The notes under the pieces are model-generated. The model made no database searches, had not been told where the DNA came from, and saw nothing but the letters and a program-made list of their open reading frames with translations. 64,000 nt of DNA from Streptomyces sp. DH41 (GTDB lineage Bacteria; Actinomycetota; Actinomycetes; Streptomycetales; Streptomycetaceae), in assembly GCF_029813785.1 (NCBI RefSeq), contig NZ_JARVKY010000001.1, forward strand, positions 558,001 through 622,000. The letters run 5' to 3'. Position numbers and translations under genes: made by a program. This document shows, in pieces, positions 17,551-25,530 of this stretch. How positions within the stretch are numbered: position 1 is the stretch's first letter; each line of letters starts with the position of its first letter.

Positions 17551-17985
17551 TCAGTCGAGGCAGAACTCGTTGCCCTCGATGTCCCGCATCACGATGCACG
17601 ACTCGTTGTACTCGTCGGCGACCATCACTCGCTCGCACGTCGCGCCGAGGGCCACCAGCCGGTCGCACTCGGCCTGAAGCGTGGCGAGGCGCTCCTCGCC
17701 CACGAGACCCGTACCGGCTCGCACGTCGAGATGGACCCGGTTCTTGACGACCTTGCCTTCAGGGACGCGCTGGAAGAACAGTCGCGGGCCCGCGCCCGAG
17801 GGATCCACGCAGGCGAACGCCGAGCCCTGCTGCTCGGGCGGCAGGGCGCGATCGAAGTCCTCCCACGTGGCGAAGCCCTCCGGGGGCGGCGGTACGACGT
17901 AGCCGAGCACCTCGCACCAGAAGCGGGCGAGGCGCTCGGGGTTCGCGCAGTCGAAGGTGATTTGGACCTGCCTGATCGATGACAT
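17551..17985 (-). CDS. VOC-family protein (glyoxalase/bleomycin-resistance fold)
   Basis: A 144-residue protein with the vicinal-oxygen-chelate fold: VQITFDCANPERLARFWCEV at the N-terminus, LFFQRVPEGKVVKNRVHLDV in the middle and VMRDIEGNEFCLD at the C-terminus. Start ATG 17985 is set by the family N-terminus. Such proteins range from dioxygenases to drug-binding resistance proteins and the substrate cannot be read from sequence. It is monocistronic and convergent with the coiled-coil gene. Confidence 0.88.
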   Translation of the reverse strand: MSSIRQVQITFDCANPERLARFWCEVLGYVVPPPPEGFATWEDFDRALPPEQQGSAFACVDPSGAGPRLFFQRVPEGKVVKNRVHLDVRAGTGLVGEERLATLQAECDRLVALGATCERVMVADEYNESCIVMRDIEGNEFCLD

Positions 17986-18188
17986 CGGCGCACGATAGCA
18001 AGGGAGGTCCGGTTGCTCATTTCCCTTTTCCGGTGCGCGTGTTGCCGGGTGGGCGGGACCTGTCGATCGTCTCGGCCGAGTGGGTAGTGTGCGTCGTCGT
18101 GCCCGTGTTCCGGTTCCGGCTCTCGGGTCGGCCCCGGGGCGGGCAGCGGTTACGGCCTGTGGAGCGCTGAGTGGGGGAGGGCGTGTCG

Positions 18189-20603
18189 GTGTTCGCACCG
18201 CTGGAGGAGGCGGATCCGCGTCGCGTGGGCCGGTTCCGGATCGTGGCCAGGCTCGGGGCGGGAGGCATGGGCCGGGTCTATCTCGGGCGTTCGCCCGGAG
18301 GCCGGTCGGTCGCGGTGAAGGTGGTACGTGCGGAGCTCGCCGAAGAGGCCGGGTTCCGGCGGCGGTTCGCCCGGGAGGTGGAGACCGCCCGGCGGGTCAC
18401 CGGGTTCTTCACCGCCGCGGTGGTGGATGCCGACCCGCAGGGCTCCCCCGCCTGGCTGGCCACCGAGTACGTACCGGGGATGCCCCTGGGCGAGGCGGTC
18501 GGACAGCACGGGCCGTGGCCCGAGAAGAGCGTTCTGGTGCTGGGGGCCGGACTGGCCGAGGCGCTGGAGGCCGTCCACGACGCGGGGGTGGTCCACCGGG
18601 ACCTGAAGCCGTCGAACGTACTGCTCGCCGCGGACGGCCCGCGAGTCATCGACTTCGGGATCTCGGTCCTGGCCGAGGTGAGCGCGCACGCGAGCGTACT
18701 GACGCAGACCGGGGCGGTCATCGGCACGCCGGGTTTCATGTCGCCGGAGCAGCTGGCGGGGGGTGAGGTCGGTCCGCCGAGCGATGTGTTCTCCCTCGGG
18801 ACGGTACTGGCGTTCACCGCCACCGGCTCCGGCCCGTTCGGAGCCGGCGCGGCCCAGGCGCTGAACTACCGCATCGTCCACGAACAACCGGACCTGAGCG
18901 GCCTGTCGCCGGTGCTGGCCGATGTGGTGGGGCGCTGTCTGGCCAAGGAGCCGGAACGGCGGCCCTCCGTGGCCACGTTGGTGCGCGAACTCGGCCGGGC
19001 CCTGCCGGACGAGGGACAGGAGGCGTCCCGGCCACTGTCGGAAGGCGGCTGGCTGCCGGAGCCGGTGACCCGCGTACTGCGGGAACGGGCACACACCCGC
19101 ACCGTGGCTCCCCAAAAGCACGGCCAGGCGCACGGCCAGGCGCAGGAACAGGCGCGGGAACAGGGCCAAGGAGAGGGAAAGGGGCAGGAGCGGCGGCAGG
19201 GAACGCCGCCGCTCCTGCCCGACGGTGACGAACCCGCGCCCCACCACGCGCCGACCCGGACGGGCCCGCAGTCGCCCCCGGCCGCGCCCCCGGCTCCGGT
19301 CCATCCTCCGACCGCGCTGGCGCCACCGGCGCGTGAGGTGAGACCCGAGCGGCCCCGGATACCGGTGACTCCGAGACCGGCGGACATGCGCCCGTCACCG
19401 TCACCGTCACCGTCCTCCACGGTCCCGTACCCGCCGGTCGTCACCCGTCGCCGGGTGCTGGGCACTCTGGGCGGTGTGGCGGCCGTGGGCGCCGGTTTCA
19501 CCCTGATGAAGGTCCGGAGCGACAGGGCCGACGCCGCCGAGAGGCCCCCGGCCGGCGTCAAGCGGCGTTGGGCCCTCGCAGACTTCGCGACGTCCTCCCC
19601 GGTGGCGGTCGTCGGCAGCACCCTCTACGTGGGCCGGTCCGACGGCCTGCGTGCCCTCGGCACCGCCGACGGCCGGCAGCGCTGGGCCTTCGACGCCCGC
19701 ACGGACAGCACCGGTCATCCCCCGGCCGTCGCCGACGGCACGGTCTACTTCGGCAGTAGCGACGGCACCATGTACGCCATCGACGCCGCCACCGGCGGCA
19801 AACGCTGGAGCTCCCCGGTGGCGGCCGAGAGCAGGGTGGGCATGTCCGCGACCGTCGCCGACGGCATCGTCTACTTCCTCAGCCGCAGACGCACCGGCGC
19901 CGAGCACATCGAAGCGAGGCTGCACGCCGTCGACGAGGCCACCGGCCGGGAACGCTGGGCCTTCACCTATTCCGCGGACTTCGCCCACGTGCCACCCCCG
20001 GTGGTCTCGGGCGGCGCCGTCTTCGTCGGCGGCCGCGACGGCACCCTGTACGCCGTGGACGCCGCCACCGGCCAAGAGCGCTGGGCCGTCCCCACGGCCG
20101 GGAAGTCCGTCCCCGAGCCGCAGAAGCGTCTCCACCTGGCCCCGCTGGTCCCGGACGGCACCGTCTACGCCGGAGGCGGCGACGGCACCCTGTACGCCGT
20201 GGACGCCGCCACCGGCCGAAAGCGCTGGACCTTCGCCACCGGTGAACGGGCGACCGTGCGGCCCGCCGTCTCCGGTGGCACCGTCTGTCTCAACAGCTAC
20301 GCGGGCAAGCTGTACGCCATCGACGCCGCCACCGGAAAGCAACGCTGGACCATCACCCCCGGCGAACACTCGTCATCGGCTCCGACGGTCGCCGCGGGCA
20401 CCGTCTACGTCGGAAACCGCAACCACAAGCTCTACGCCGTCGACGTCGCCACGGGCCGCAAGCTATGGGCCTACAAGTCCGAAGGCCCGATATCCGAGAC
20501 CCCTGTCGTCGCGGACGGCACGCTTTACATCAGCTCCGGCAGCCCGGGCAACGAACTGCAGGCGGTGGCACTCGGCGCACCCACACCCGGCCCGGCCGGG
20601 TGA
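18189..20603 (+). CDS. PknB-type Ser/Thr protein kinase with C-terminal PQQ-like beta-propeller
   Basis: The kinase domain covers about residues 10-275, with GAGGMGRVYLG (P-loop), AVKVV (catalytic Lys), HRDLKPSN (catalytic loop), DFG and GTPGFMSPEQL. A Pro/Gln-rich linker leads to one transmembrane or twin-Arg-like segment (RRRVLGTLGGVAAVGAGFTL, about 425-445). Seven or so PQQ-type repeats follow (LYAVDAATGRKRW units, about 460-800), forming an extracytoplasmic propeller likely to sense a ligand. The architecture matches AfsK-like kinases of Streptomyces. I chose GTG 18189 because GGGGAGG lies eight bases upstream; GTG 18171 and 18183 are in frame. A short GC hairpin follows the stop. Confidence 0.92.
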   Translation: MFAPLEEADPRRVGRFRIVARLGAGGMGRVYLGRSPGGRSVAVKVVRAELAEEAGFRRRFAREVETARRVTGFFTAAVVDADPQGSPAWLATEYVPGMPLGEAVGQHGPWPEKSVLVLGAGLAEALEAVHDAGVVHRDLKPSNVLLAADGPRVIDFGISVLAEVSAHASVLTQTGAVIGTPGFMSPEQLAGGEVGPPSDVFSLGTVLAFTATGSGPFGAGAAQALNYRIVHEQPDLSGLSPVLADVVGRCLAKEPERRPSVATLVRELGRALPDEGQEASRPLSEGGWLPEPVTRVLRERAHTRTVAPQKHGQAHGQAQEQAREQGQGEGKGQERRQGTPPLLPDGDEPAPHHAPTRTGPQSPPAAPPAPVHPPTALAPPAREVRPERPRIPVTPRPADMRPSPSPSPSSTVPYPPVVTRRRVLGTLGGVAAVGAGFTLMKVRSDRADAAERPPAGVKRRWALADFATSSPVAVVGSTLYVGRSDGLRALGTADGRQRWAFDARTDSTGHPPAVADGTVYFGSSDGTMYAIDAATGGKRWSSPVAAESRVGMSATVADGIVYFLSRRRTGAEHIEARLHAVDEATGRERWAFTYSADFAHVPPPVVSGGAVFVGGRDGTLYAVDAATGQERWAVPTAGKSVPEPQKRLHLAPLVPDGTVYAGGGDGTLYAVDAATGRKRWTFATGERATVRPAVSGGTVCLNSYAGKLYAIDAATGKQRWTITPGEHSSSAPTVAAGTVYVGNRNHKLYAVDVATGRKLWAYKSEGPISETPVVADGTLYISSGSPGNELQAVALGAPTPGPAG

Positions 20604-20620
20604 GGGGCGGCGATCGCCCC
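20604..20620 (+). terminator. Possible short terminator hairpin
   Basis: GGGGCG and CGCCCC form a 6-bp stem with a five-base loop immediately after the kinase stop codon. The short stem makes it a weak call. Confidence 0.35.
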
Positions 20621-20684
20621 GTTCGCCCGACCGGACTCACGTCGGCTCAGCGGTCCACCGGGAGGACGGGCAAAGGGGCCGGCC

Positions 20685-21503
20685 TCACGGCTTGCGCCCC
20701 ACGCCGCAGTAGGCGTCGACGGCGGCGGTGCTCGGGGCGTCCGGGTCCGGGCGCCAGGAGGGGACCTGGGCGATGCCGGGAGCGACCAGCTCCAGCCCTT
20801 CGAAGAAGCCGGCGATCTCCTCGACCTCGCGCACGTAGTACGGAGTCGCTCCGCTGGCGTTGTAGGCGTTCGAGGCGGCGATCATGCCCTCGCTCGTCGC
20901 GGTGCTGTCGCTGATCACCAGGTGGCTGCCCGACGGGAGGCCCGCCATCAGCTGCCGTACCAGGTCGCGTGCCTGGTCGTAGTCGGCGACGTGGCCGAGG
21001 GTGTTGAGGATGATCAGGGCGATCGGCCGGGAGAAGTCGAGGGTGCCGGCGGCGGCCTCCAGGACGGTGTCGGGCGCGTAGAGGTCGGCGTCCAGGTAGG
21101 CGGTCCGGCCCTCGGGGGTGCTGGTGAGCAGCGCGTTGGCGTGGGTCAGCACGATCGGGTCGTTGTCGACGTACACGATCCGGGCGTCGGGAGCCGCGCG
21201 CTGCGCCACTTCGTGGGTGTTGTCGGCGGTGGGGAGCCCGGTGCCGATGTCCAGGAACTGCCGGATGCCCTGTTCTCGGACCAGATGGCGGACGGCGCGT
21301 CCCAGGAAGAGCCGGCTGGTGAGGGCCACGTCGACGAGGCCGGGGAAGATCTCCTTGATCTGCTCCCCGATCTCCCGGTCGACCTCGTAGTTGTCCTTGC
21401 CACCGACGAAGTAGTTCCAGAAGCGGGCCGAGTGCGGTGTGGCGGTGTCGATCCGGGCCCGTATCTCCGCGCTGGCAGCGACCTGGGAGTTGGTGTCCGA
21501 CAC
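20685..21503 (-). CDS. DUF574-family SAM-dependent methyltransferase
   Basis: A 272-residue protein. GTG 21503 has GAGGAGA seven bases upstream. Family hallmarks are HSARFWNYFVGGKDNYEVDR near the N-terminus, FLDIGTGLPTADNTHEVAQR (SAM-binding glycine loop), IVYVDNDPIVLTHANALL and a C-terminal FFEGLELVAPGI. DUF574 methyltransferases are numerous in Streptomyces, several with the SCO1731 fold, and often sit near development regulators; most lack known substrates. It is monocistronic. Confidence 0.92.
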   Translation of the reverse strand: MSDTNSQVAASAEIRARIDTATPHSARFWNYFVGGKDNYEVDREIGEQIKEIFPGLVDVALTSRLFLGRAVRHLVREQGIRQFLDIGTGLPTADNTHEVAQRAAPDARIVYVDNDPIVLTHANALLTSTPEGRTAYLDADLYAPDTVLEAAAGTLDFSRPIALIILNTLGHVADYDQARDLVRQLMAGLPSGSHLVISDSTATSEGMIAASNAYNASGATPYYVREVEEIAGFFEGLELVAPGIAQVPSWRPDPDAPSTAAVDAYCGVGRKP

Positions 21504-21836
21504 GGCAGGGTCTCCTCGGGGTTGGCGTGGATGATCGCGATCGGGACACCAACCTAGCGCCGCCATCGTTCATGTGGCGTGAAAAAAGGTCCACCGATGG
21601 AGGGTTGGCGGCAGATCGTACGGCCCACCCGTGACTCGAGGACGAGCGCGAGGGTGCGAGGACGCGGCACTGGACCGGGGTACGGCTCGACCGGGGTGCG
21701 GCCACCTGCTCCTGCCGCGGCCTGCCGTCCGTCTCGGGCCGGCGGGACAGGCCGGCGGTCGGCGCGGTCGGCGGACCCGGACCGGCCCTCCACCGGGGCC
21801 TCCCCCGCCGTCACCGACGTCGACGGCGTCAACACC
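21504..21836. other. Intergenic stretch without recognisable gene
   Basis: This lies between the methyltransferase promoter and the end of the second LQxxAGN protein gene. It contains short GC-rich repeats (GGCCGGCGGGACAGGCCGGC) but no supported frame. Confidence 0.4.
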
Positions 21837-22643
21837 TCAGGCCTCGAACGTCGCGTCGCCCTTCCAGGTGACGTTCATCGCGCCCAGGCGGAGCTGCATG
21901 GCAAGGTGGACGCTTCTCTTGAACTCGTTGACCAGCCACTTCACGTAGGCGTGCGAGTAACCCTCCTTCCTCGCCAGGCCCTCGATGAGAACGGTCTCGC
22001 CACCCGCGGCGGCGACATCCCCGGCAAGGGACTTGAGGTTGGCCTCTCGGCCCCACTGCGGCGTGGAGGTGTTGATGTGGATGCTGCTCGCCGCCGTGCC
22101 CGCCGACGGGCCGTTCTTGTCGATGTTCTTCTGGTTGGCGACCGATCGCGCGGTGAGGTGGAACTGGGAGACGTCGAGGCCGATGGTCCCCTGCTGCAAC
22201 TGGCTCGCCTTGACCATGCAGTTCAGGTGGACGGCCAGCTTGCCGCCGCCGTCCAGGGGCACCGTGACCCACTGCGAGATCATGTTCAGACCGAGGTTGC
22301 CCTGCGGGCCCCGACCGAAGCGGAACTCGTCCACCCGGAGCCCGTTGAAGACCGACTCCAGGAACTGCTCGGGCTGCCGCCGAGCGAGGTCCTCCGCGGA
22401 ATCGACAAGCGACAGATCCGACATGGGGGTGGCGCGCCGGGGCCCCTGCTGGGTGTCGCTCGGCTGGCGCTGCACCGTGCGCGCGACGGCGGCGTTCCCC
22501 GCTCTGCTCTGGAGGTCCAGCACAGCGGCCTCGGGGGTACGGAGCGCGGGAACGGTCGGCCGCTGGGAATCGGCACGACGGCGTGCGGGCTCGTCAGTCC
22601 TGCTTGCGTACAAAGGCCCATGCCCTTCCTTGATCGACCACAT
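21837..22643 (-). CDS. Protein with eCIS-type LQxxAGN leader and unknown C-terminal domain
   Basis: A 268-residue protein whose residues 41-57 read VLDLQSRAGNAAVARTV, followed by QRQ. This is the leader motif of eCIS-associated proteins in Streptomyces. The ~200-residue remainder has conserved-looking segments (LAVHLNCMVKASQLQQGTIG, SSIHINTSTPQWGREANL, YVKWLVNEFKRSVHLAMQL) but no family I recognise. It could be a toxin or ligand-binding domain. The Shine-Dalgarno sequence at ATG 22643 is weak, so the start is uncertain. A strong hairpin separates it from the gene upstream, so it is probably transcribed alone. Confidence 0.75.
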   Translation of the reverse strand: MWSIKEGHGPLYASRTDEPARRRADSQRPTVPALRTPEAAVLDLQSRAGNAAVARTVQRQPSDTQQGPRRATPMSDLSLVDSAEDLARRQPEQFLESVFNGLRVDEFRFGRGPQGNLGLNMISQWVTVPLDGGGKLAVHLNCMVKASQLQQGTIGLDVSQFHLTARSVANQKNIDKNGPSAGTAASSIHINTSTPQWGREANLKSLAGDVAAAGGETVLIEGLARKEGYSHAYVKWLVNEFKRSVHLAMQLRLGAMNVTWKGDATFEA

Positions 22644-22742
22644 GCCCCGGAACCGTCACCCGTTCCGGTCAGCAGGGTCCTGCTCCGGTATACCCGGGCC
22701 GGCGCCCCGCGGACAAGGAACTCCCGGGCAGTCAATGGCGTG

Positions 22743-22779
22743 CCGGGGGCCGTCGGGAGGTGCCCCCGACGGCCCCCGG
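22743..22779 (-). terminator. Strong hairpin terminator
   Basis: CCGGGGGCCGTCGGG and CCCGACGGCCCCCGG form a perfect 15-bp stem with a seven-base loop, downstream of the AhpD-like gene. Confidence 0.75.
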
Positions 22780-22836
22780 CGATGCCCCGGCGGTGCCCCG
22801 GCCGGCGTCAGCCGCACCGGAAGGGCCGGCGGGCGG

Positions 22837-23304
22837 TCAGCCGAACATGCCCGGCACGTAGTCGCCCGCCGGCTGGCGGGTGATGACGTTCATGCGGTTG
22901 TACATGTTGATCATGGCGATCAGGCCGACCAGTCCGGTGAGCTGGTCCTCGTCGTAGTGCTCGGCCGCGTTCGCCCAGGCCTCGTCGGTGACGCCGCCGC
23001 CGTCGGCGATACGGGTGCCCTGCTCGGTCAGCTCCAGGGCGGCGCGCTCGGCGTCGGTGAAGACCTTGGCCTCCCGCCACGCCGCGAGCAGGTTCAGGCG
23101 CAGAGCGGTCTCCCCCGCCTTCTCGGCGTCCTTGGTGTGCATGTCGAGGCAGAAACCGCAGCCGTTGATCTGGCTGGCGCGGATCTTCACCAGCTCCTGG
23201 GTCGTGACCGGCAGCGTCGACTCCAGGGTCTTGGCCGCCGAGTTGATGTGCCGCAGGAACTTACCGGCGAGCGGACTGGCGAACATGTTGAGACGTGCTT
23301 CCAT
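22837..23304 (-). CDS. AhpD-like carboxymuconolactone-decarboxylase-family protein
   Basis: A 155-residue protein from ATG 23304 (GGAGGAA just upstream). It has the CMD/AhpD signature KIRASQINGCGFCLDMHTKD, with redox cysteines C49 and C52 and H56 in the expected spacing. This suggests thiol-based peroxidase or alkylhydroperoxidase-like activity. It lies downstream of an alpha/beta hydrolase gene on the same strand with a 220-bp gap containing tandem repeats, so cotranscription is possible but not certain. Confidence 0.92.
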   Translation of the reverse strand: MEARLNMFASPLAGKFLRHINSAAKTLESTLPVTTQELVKIRASQINGCGFCLDMHTKDAEKAGETALRLNLLAAWREAKVFTDAERAALELTEQGTRIADGGGVTDEAWANAAEHYDEDQLTGLVGLIAMINMYNRMNVITRQPAGDYVPGMFG

Positions 23305-23348
23305 GATGATTTCCTCCGGCTCATCCGCAATCGAGTTGCTTATCGGGC

Positions 23349-23439
23349 GTGGTCGTCGGCTCGGTCGTCGAGCTTTGTCGTCGGGCTTCGTCGTCGGGCT
23401 TCGTCGTCGGGCTGGGTGGTCGGGCTCGGTCGTCGGGCG
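23349..23439. repeat. Tandem array of about seven 13-bp units
   Basis: Units of the type TCGTCGTCGGGCT repeat seven times with increasing divergence at both ends; the central three are nearly identical. The array lies in the leader of the AhpD-like gene, between it and the upstream hydrolase gene. Confidence 0.85.
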
Positions 23440-23526
23440 TTCGCGCCCTTGGGTGTACACCGCTACGACGGATCGCGGGGGGCGGGATGTGACAGGCCCG
23501 GGCAGATGGCGGGCGTGACCTGCGTC

Positions 23527-24411
23527 TCATCCGTCCGGGGTGGCTCGTGCCAGCAGCCGGCGCAGGGCCGCCGTCACCTCGGCCGGGCGTTCGTCCATCA
23601 CCCAGTGGCCGGTGTCGTCCAGCATCGTCAGTTCGGCCCCGGGGATCGCCTCGGCCAGCTCGGTCGCGATCGCGGGGCGCAGGTACGTGTCCTCGCGGCC
23701 CCAGACGACCGACGTCGGGCAGACGATGCCGGGGAGGCGTCGGCGCAGTTCGGGACGGGGCGCGGTGCGGTAGTCGCCGAAGAAGTGGAGCAGCTGACGG
23801 CGGCCCTCGGGTGTGTCCATCCAGGCGACGTAGCTTTCCAGGACGCCCGCGTCGAGGTGGCCCGCGCGGACCAGTGGCGCGAAGGCCCGGCGGTGGATGG
23901 CGGCGTAGGGCAGGCGCATCGCGGCCGGTCGCAGTACGGGCGTTCGTCCGGCGAGGTTGACCAGGCTGAAGACGGCGTACCAGTGGCGGGCGAAGGAAGC
24001 GTGCGCGCGGCTGTTGAGGATCGCCAGCCGGCGTACGCGCTCGGGGTGGGTCTCGGTGAAGCCGAGGGAGAGGAAGCCGCCGTAGTCGTGGCCGACCAGG
24101 TTCACCCGCTCCAGCTCCAGCGCGTCCAGCAGCCGACCGAGCCGGGCGACCTCGGTGTCGTAGTCGAAGCGCAGGTGCGTCGGGCGGTCGGACTCGCCCC
24201 AGCCGAGGAGATCCGGGGCGATGACCCGGTACTGCCGCGCCAGGGGCGGGATCTGGTGACGCCAGCAGTGGTGGTTGGCGGGGTAGCCGTGCAGGAGGAG
24301 GACCGGCTCGGCGTCGGGGGGTCCCGACTCCCAGCAGGCCACGCGGGCACCGCCGTCCACCGTGACCGACCGGGCGCGGGGCCCGTCCGTACCGGGGTTC
24401 TGCGTACTCAT
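23527..24411 (-). CDS. Alpha/beta hydrolase (epoxide hydrolase/haloalkane dehalogenase-like)
   Basis: A 294-residue alpha/beta hydrolase. HGYPANHHCW (residues 41-50) gives the oxyanion region. The nucleophile elbow GHDYGG puts Asp109 as nucleophile rather than Ser, pointing to epoxide hydrolases, haloalkane or fluoroacetate dehalogenases. The acid lies in WGREDTYL and the catalytic His in DDTGHWVMDE. The substrate cannot be read from sequence. ATG 24411 gives the family N-terminus, though the best Shine-Dalgarno (GAGGGAG) is about 12 bases away. Confidence 0.9.
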   Translation of the reverse strand: MSTQNPGTDGPRARSVTVDGGARVACWESGPPDAEPVLLLHGYPANHHCWRHQIPPLARQYRVIAPDLLGWGESDRPTHLRFDYDTEVARLGRLLDALELERVNLVGHDYGGFLSLGFTETHPERVRRLAILNSRAHASFARHWYAVFSLVNLAGRTPVLRPAAMRLPYAAIHRRAFAPLVRAGHLDAGVLESYVAWMDTPEGRRQLLHFFGDYRTAPRPELRRRLPGIVCPTSVVWGREDTYLRPAIATELAEAIPGAELTMLDDTGHWVMDERPAEVTAALRRLLARATPDG

Positions 24412-24638
24412 CGGCTGCTCGCTCCCTCGTTCGTCCGCACTCCCCCACTCCCCTCCCCCTCCCTCCCTCCACCCAACTCGGCGGATGCCCGGAAGTGACG
24501 CGCCCGGGGCACGGTGTTCGGCCGAAGGGGCGGCGCGCAGCCCCCGACGTGCGGCGGACCGGCGGCCACCCCGGCGCGTGCGGCATGCCCGGCGGGGATT
24601 AGGTTCGGTTCCAGTAGTCGGCACAGCAGGAGGCAGAC

Positions 24639-24941
24639 ATGGCGAAGGTTCCCAGCGCGGTGGTCGCCGCGGGTGGTCTCGTGGGCGGGTACGGCGTGGC
24701 CCGCTGGACGAAGAAACGGCAGCTCGGCGGGGTCGTACTCGCCGTCGCCGGGGCCGCCGCCGCACAGCAGTGGCGGGAACGGGCCGGTGGGCGGGCCGCC
24801 GGAGCGCTGACGGCCGCGTACGTCGCCGGCTTCGCCGGGTCCCACCCGCTGGCCAAGAAGGTCGGCGCCTGGCCCGCCGTCCTCGGTGTCGCCGGGGCCG
24901 TGGCACTGGCCTCCTGGGCGGTCGCCGACCGGCGGGACTGA
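24639..24941 (+). CDS. Small membrane protein
   Basis: A 100-residue protein with about three hydrophobic segments (VPSAVVAAGGLVGGYGVA, LGGVVLAVAGAAAA, VLGVAGAVALASWAV) and basic loops, preceded by AGGAGG. Comparable small proteins occur across Streptomyces without assigned function. It is convergent with the VOC gene to its right. Confidence 0.75.
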   Translation: MAKVPSAVVAAGGLVGGYGVARWTKKRQLGGVVLAVAGAAAAQQWRERAGGRAAGALTAAYVAGFAGSHPLAKKVGAWPAVLGVAGAVALASWAVADRRD

Positions 24942-24956
24942 CGGTCCGGACCGGGA

Positions 24957-25316
24957 TCAGGGCAGGTGCGTCAGTACGTTCACCACCCGCCCGTTCGGGT
25001 CCCGTACGAAGAAACGCCGTACGCCCCACTCCTCGTCCCGCGGCTCCCGTACGATCTCCGCGCCCGACGCGGCCACCCGCGCGTACACCGCGTCCACGTC
25101 CTCGACCTCCACGCTCAGGTCGGGAACGACCGGCGCGGTGCGTTCCTCGGTGAAGAGGCTGATCTGGGCGGTGGGGTTGGACGGGGAGGCCAGGGTCACC
25201 GCCCAGCCCATGTTCATGACCTCCTCGAAGCCCAGCAGGCCGTAGAAGTCACGACTGCTGTGCAGCTCCTCCTCGCGCTCGACCTGGATGTCGGGGACGA
25301 TCCGGCGGATAGTCAT
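24957..25316 (-). CDS. VOC-family protein (glyoxalase-like)
   Basis: A 119-residue single-module VOC protein: TIRRIVPDIQVEREEELHSS, a central PDLSVEVEDVDAVYARVAAS and a C-terminal FFVRDPNGRVVNVLTH. Start ATG 25316 follows GAGGAG. The family includes glyoxalases, dioxygenases and antibiotic-binding proteins. The N-terminal metal ligand seems absent, which favours a binding or non-classical role. Confidence 0.88.
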   Translation of the reverse strand: MTIRRIVPDIQVEREEELHSSRDFYGLLGFEEVMNMGWAVTLASPSNPTAQISLFTEERTAPVVPDLSVEVEDVDAVYARVAASGAEIVREPRDEEWGVRRFFVRDPNGRVVNVLTHLP

Positions 25317-25530
25317 CGGGCGGCTCCTCACGGTCGGACGGTCCGGCGACGGAGCACACGGACCGTACGGACGGCACGACGGTACGGACGGCACGACGGT
25401 ACGGACGACGATCGAGACCGGACCGACGCTACGCGCCCGTCGTGCCGGAACACATCGGTCCCACCGAGCTTGTCGATCCCGCCGAGCCCGCCGATCACGC
25501 CGCGCCCGCAGGTCACGCCGCGCCCGCAGG

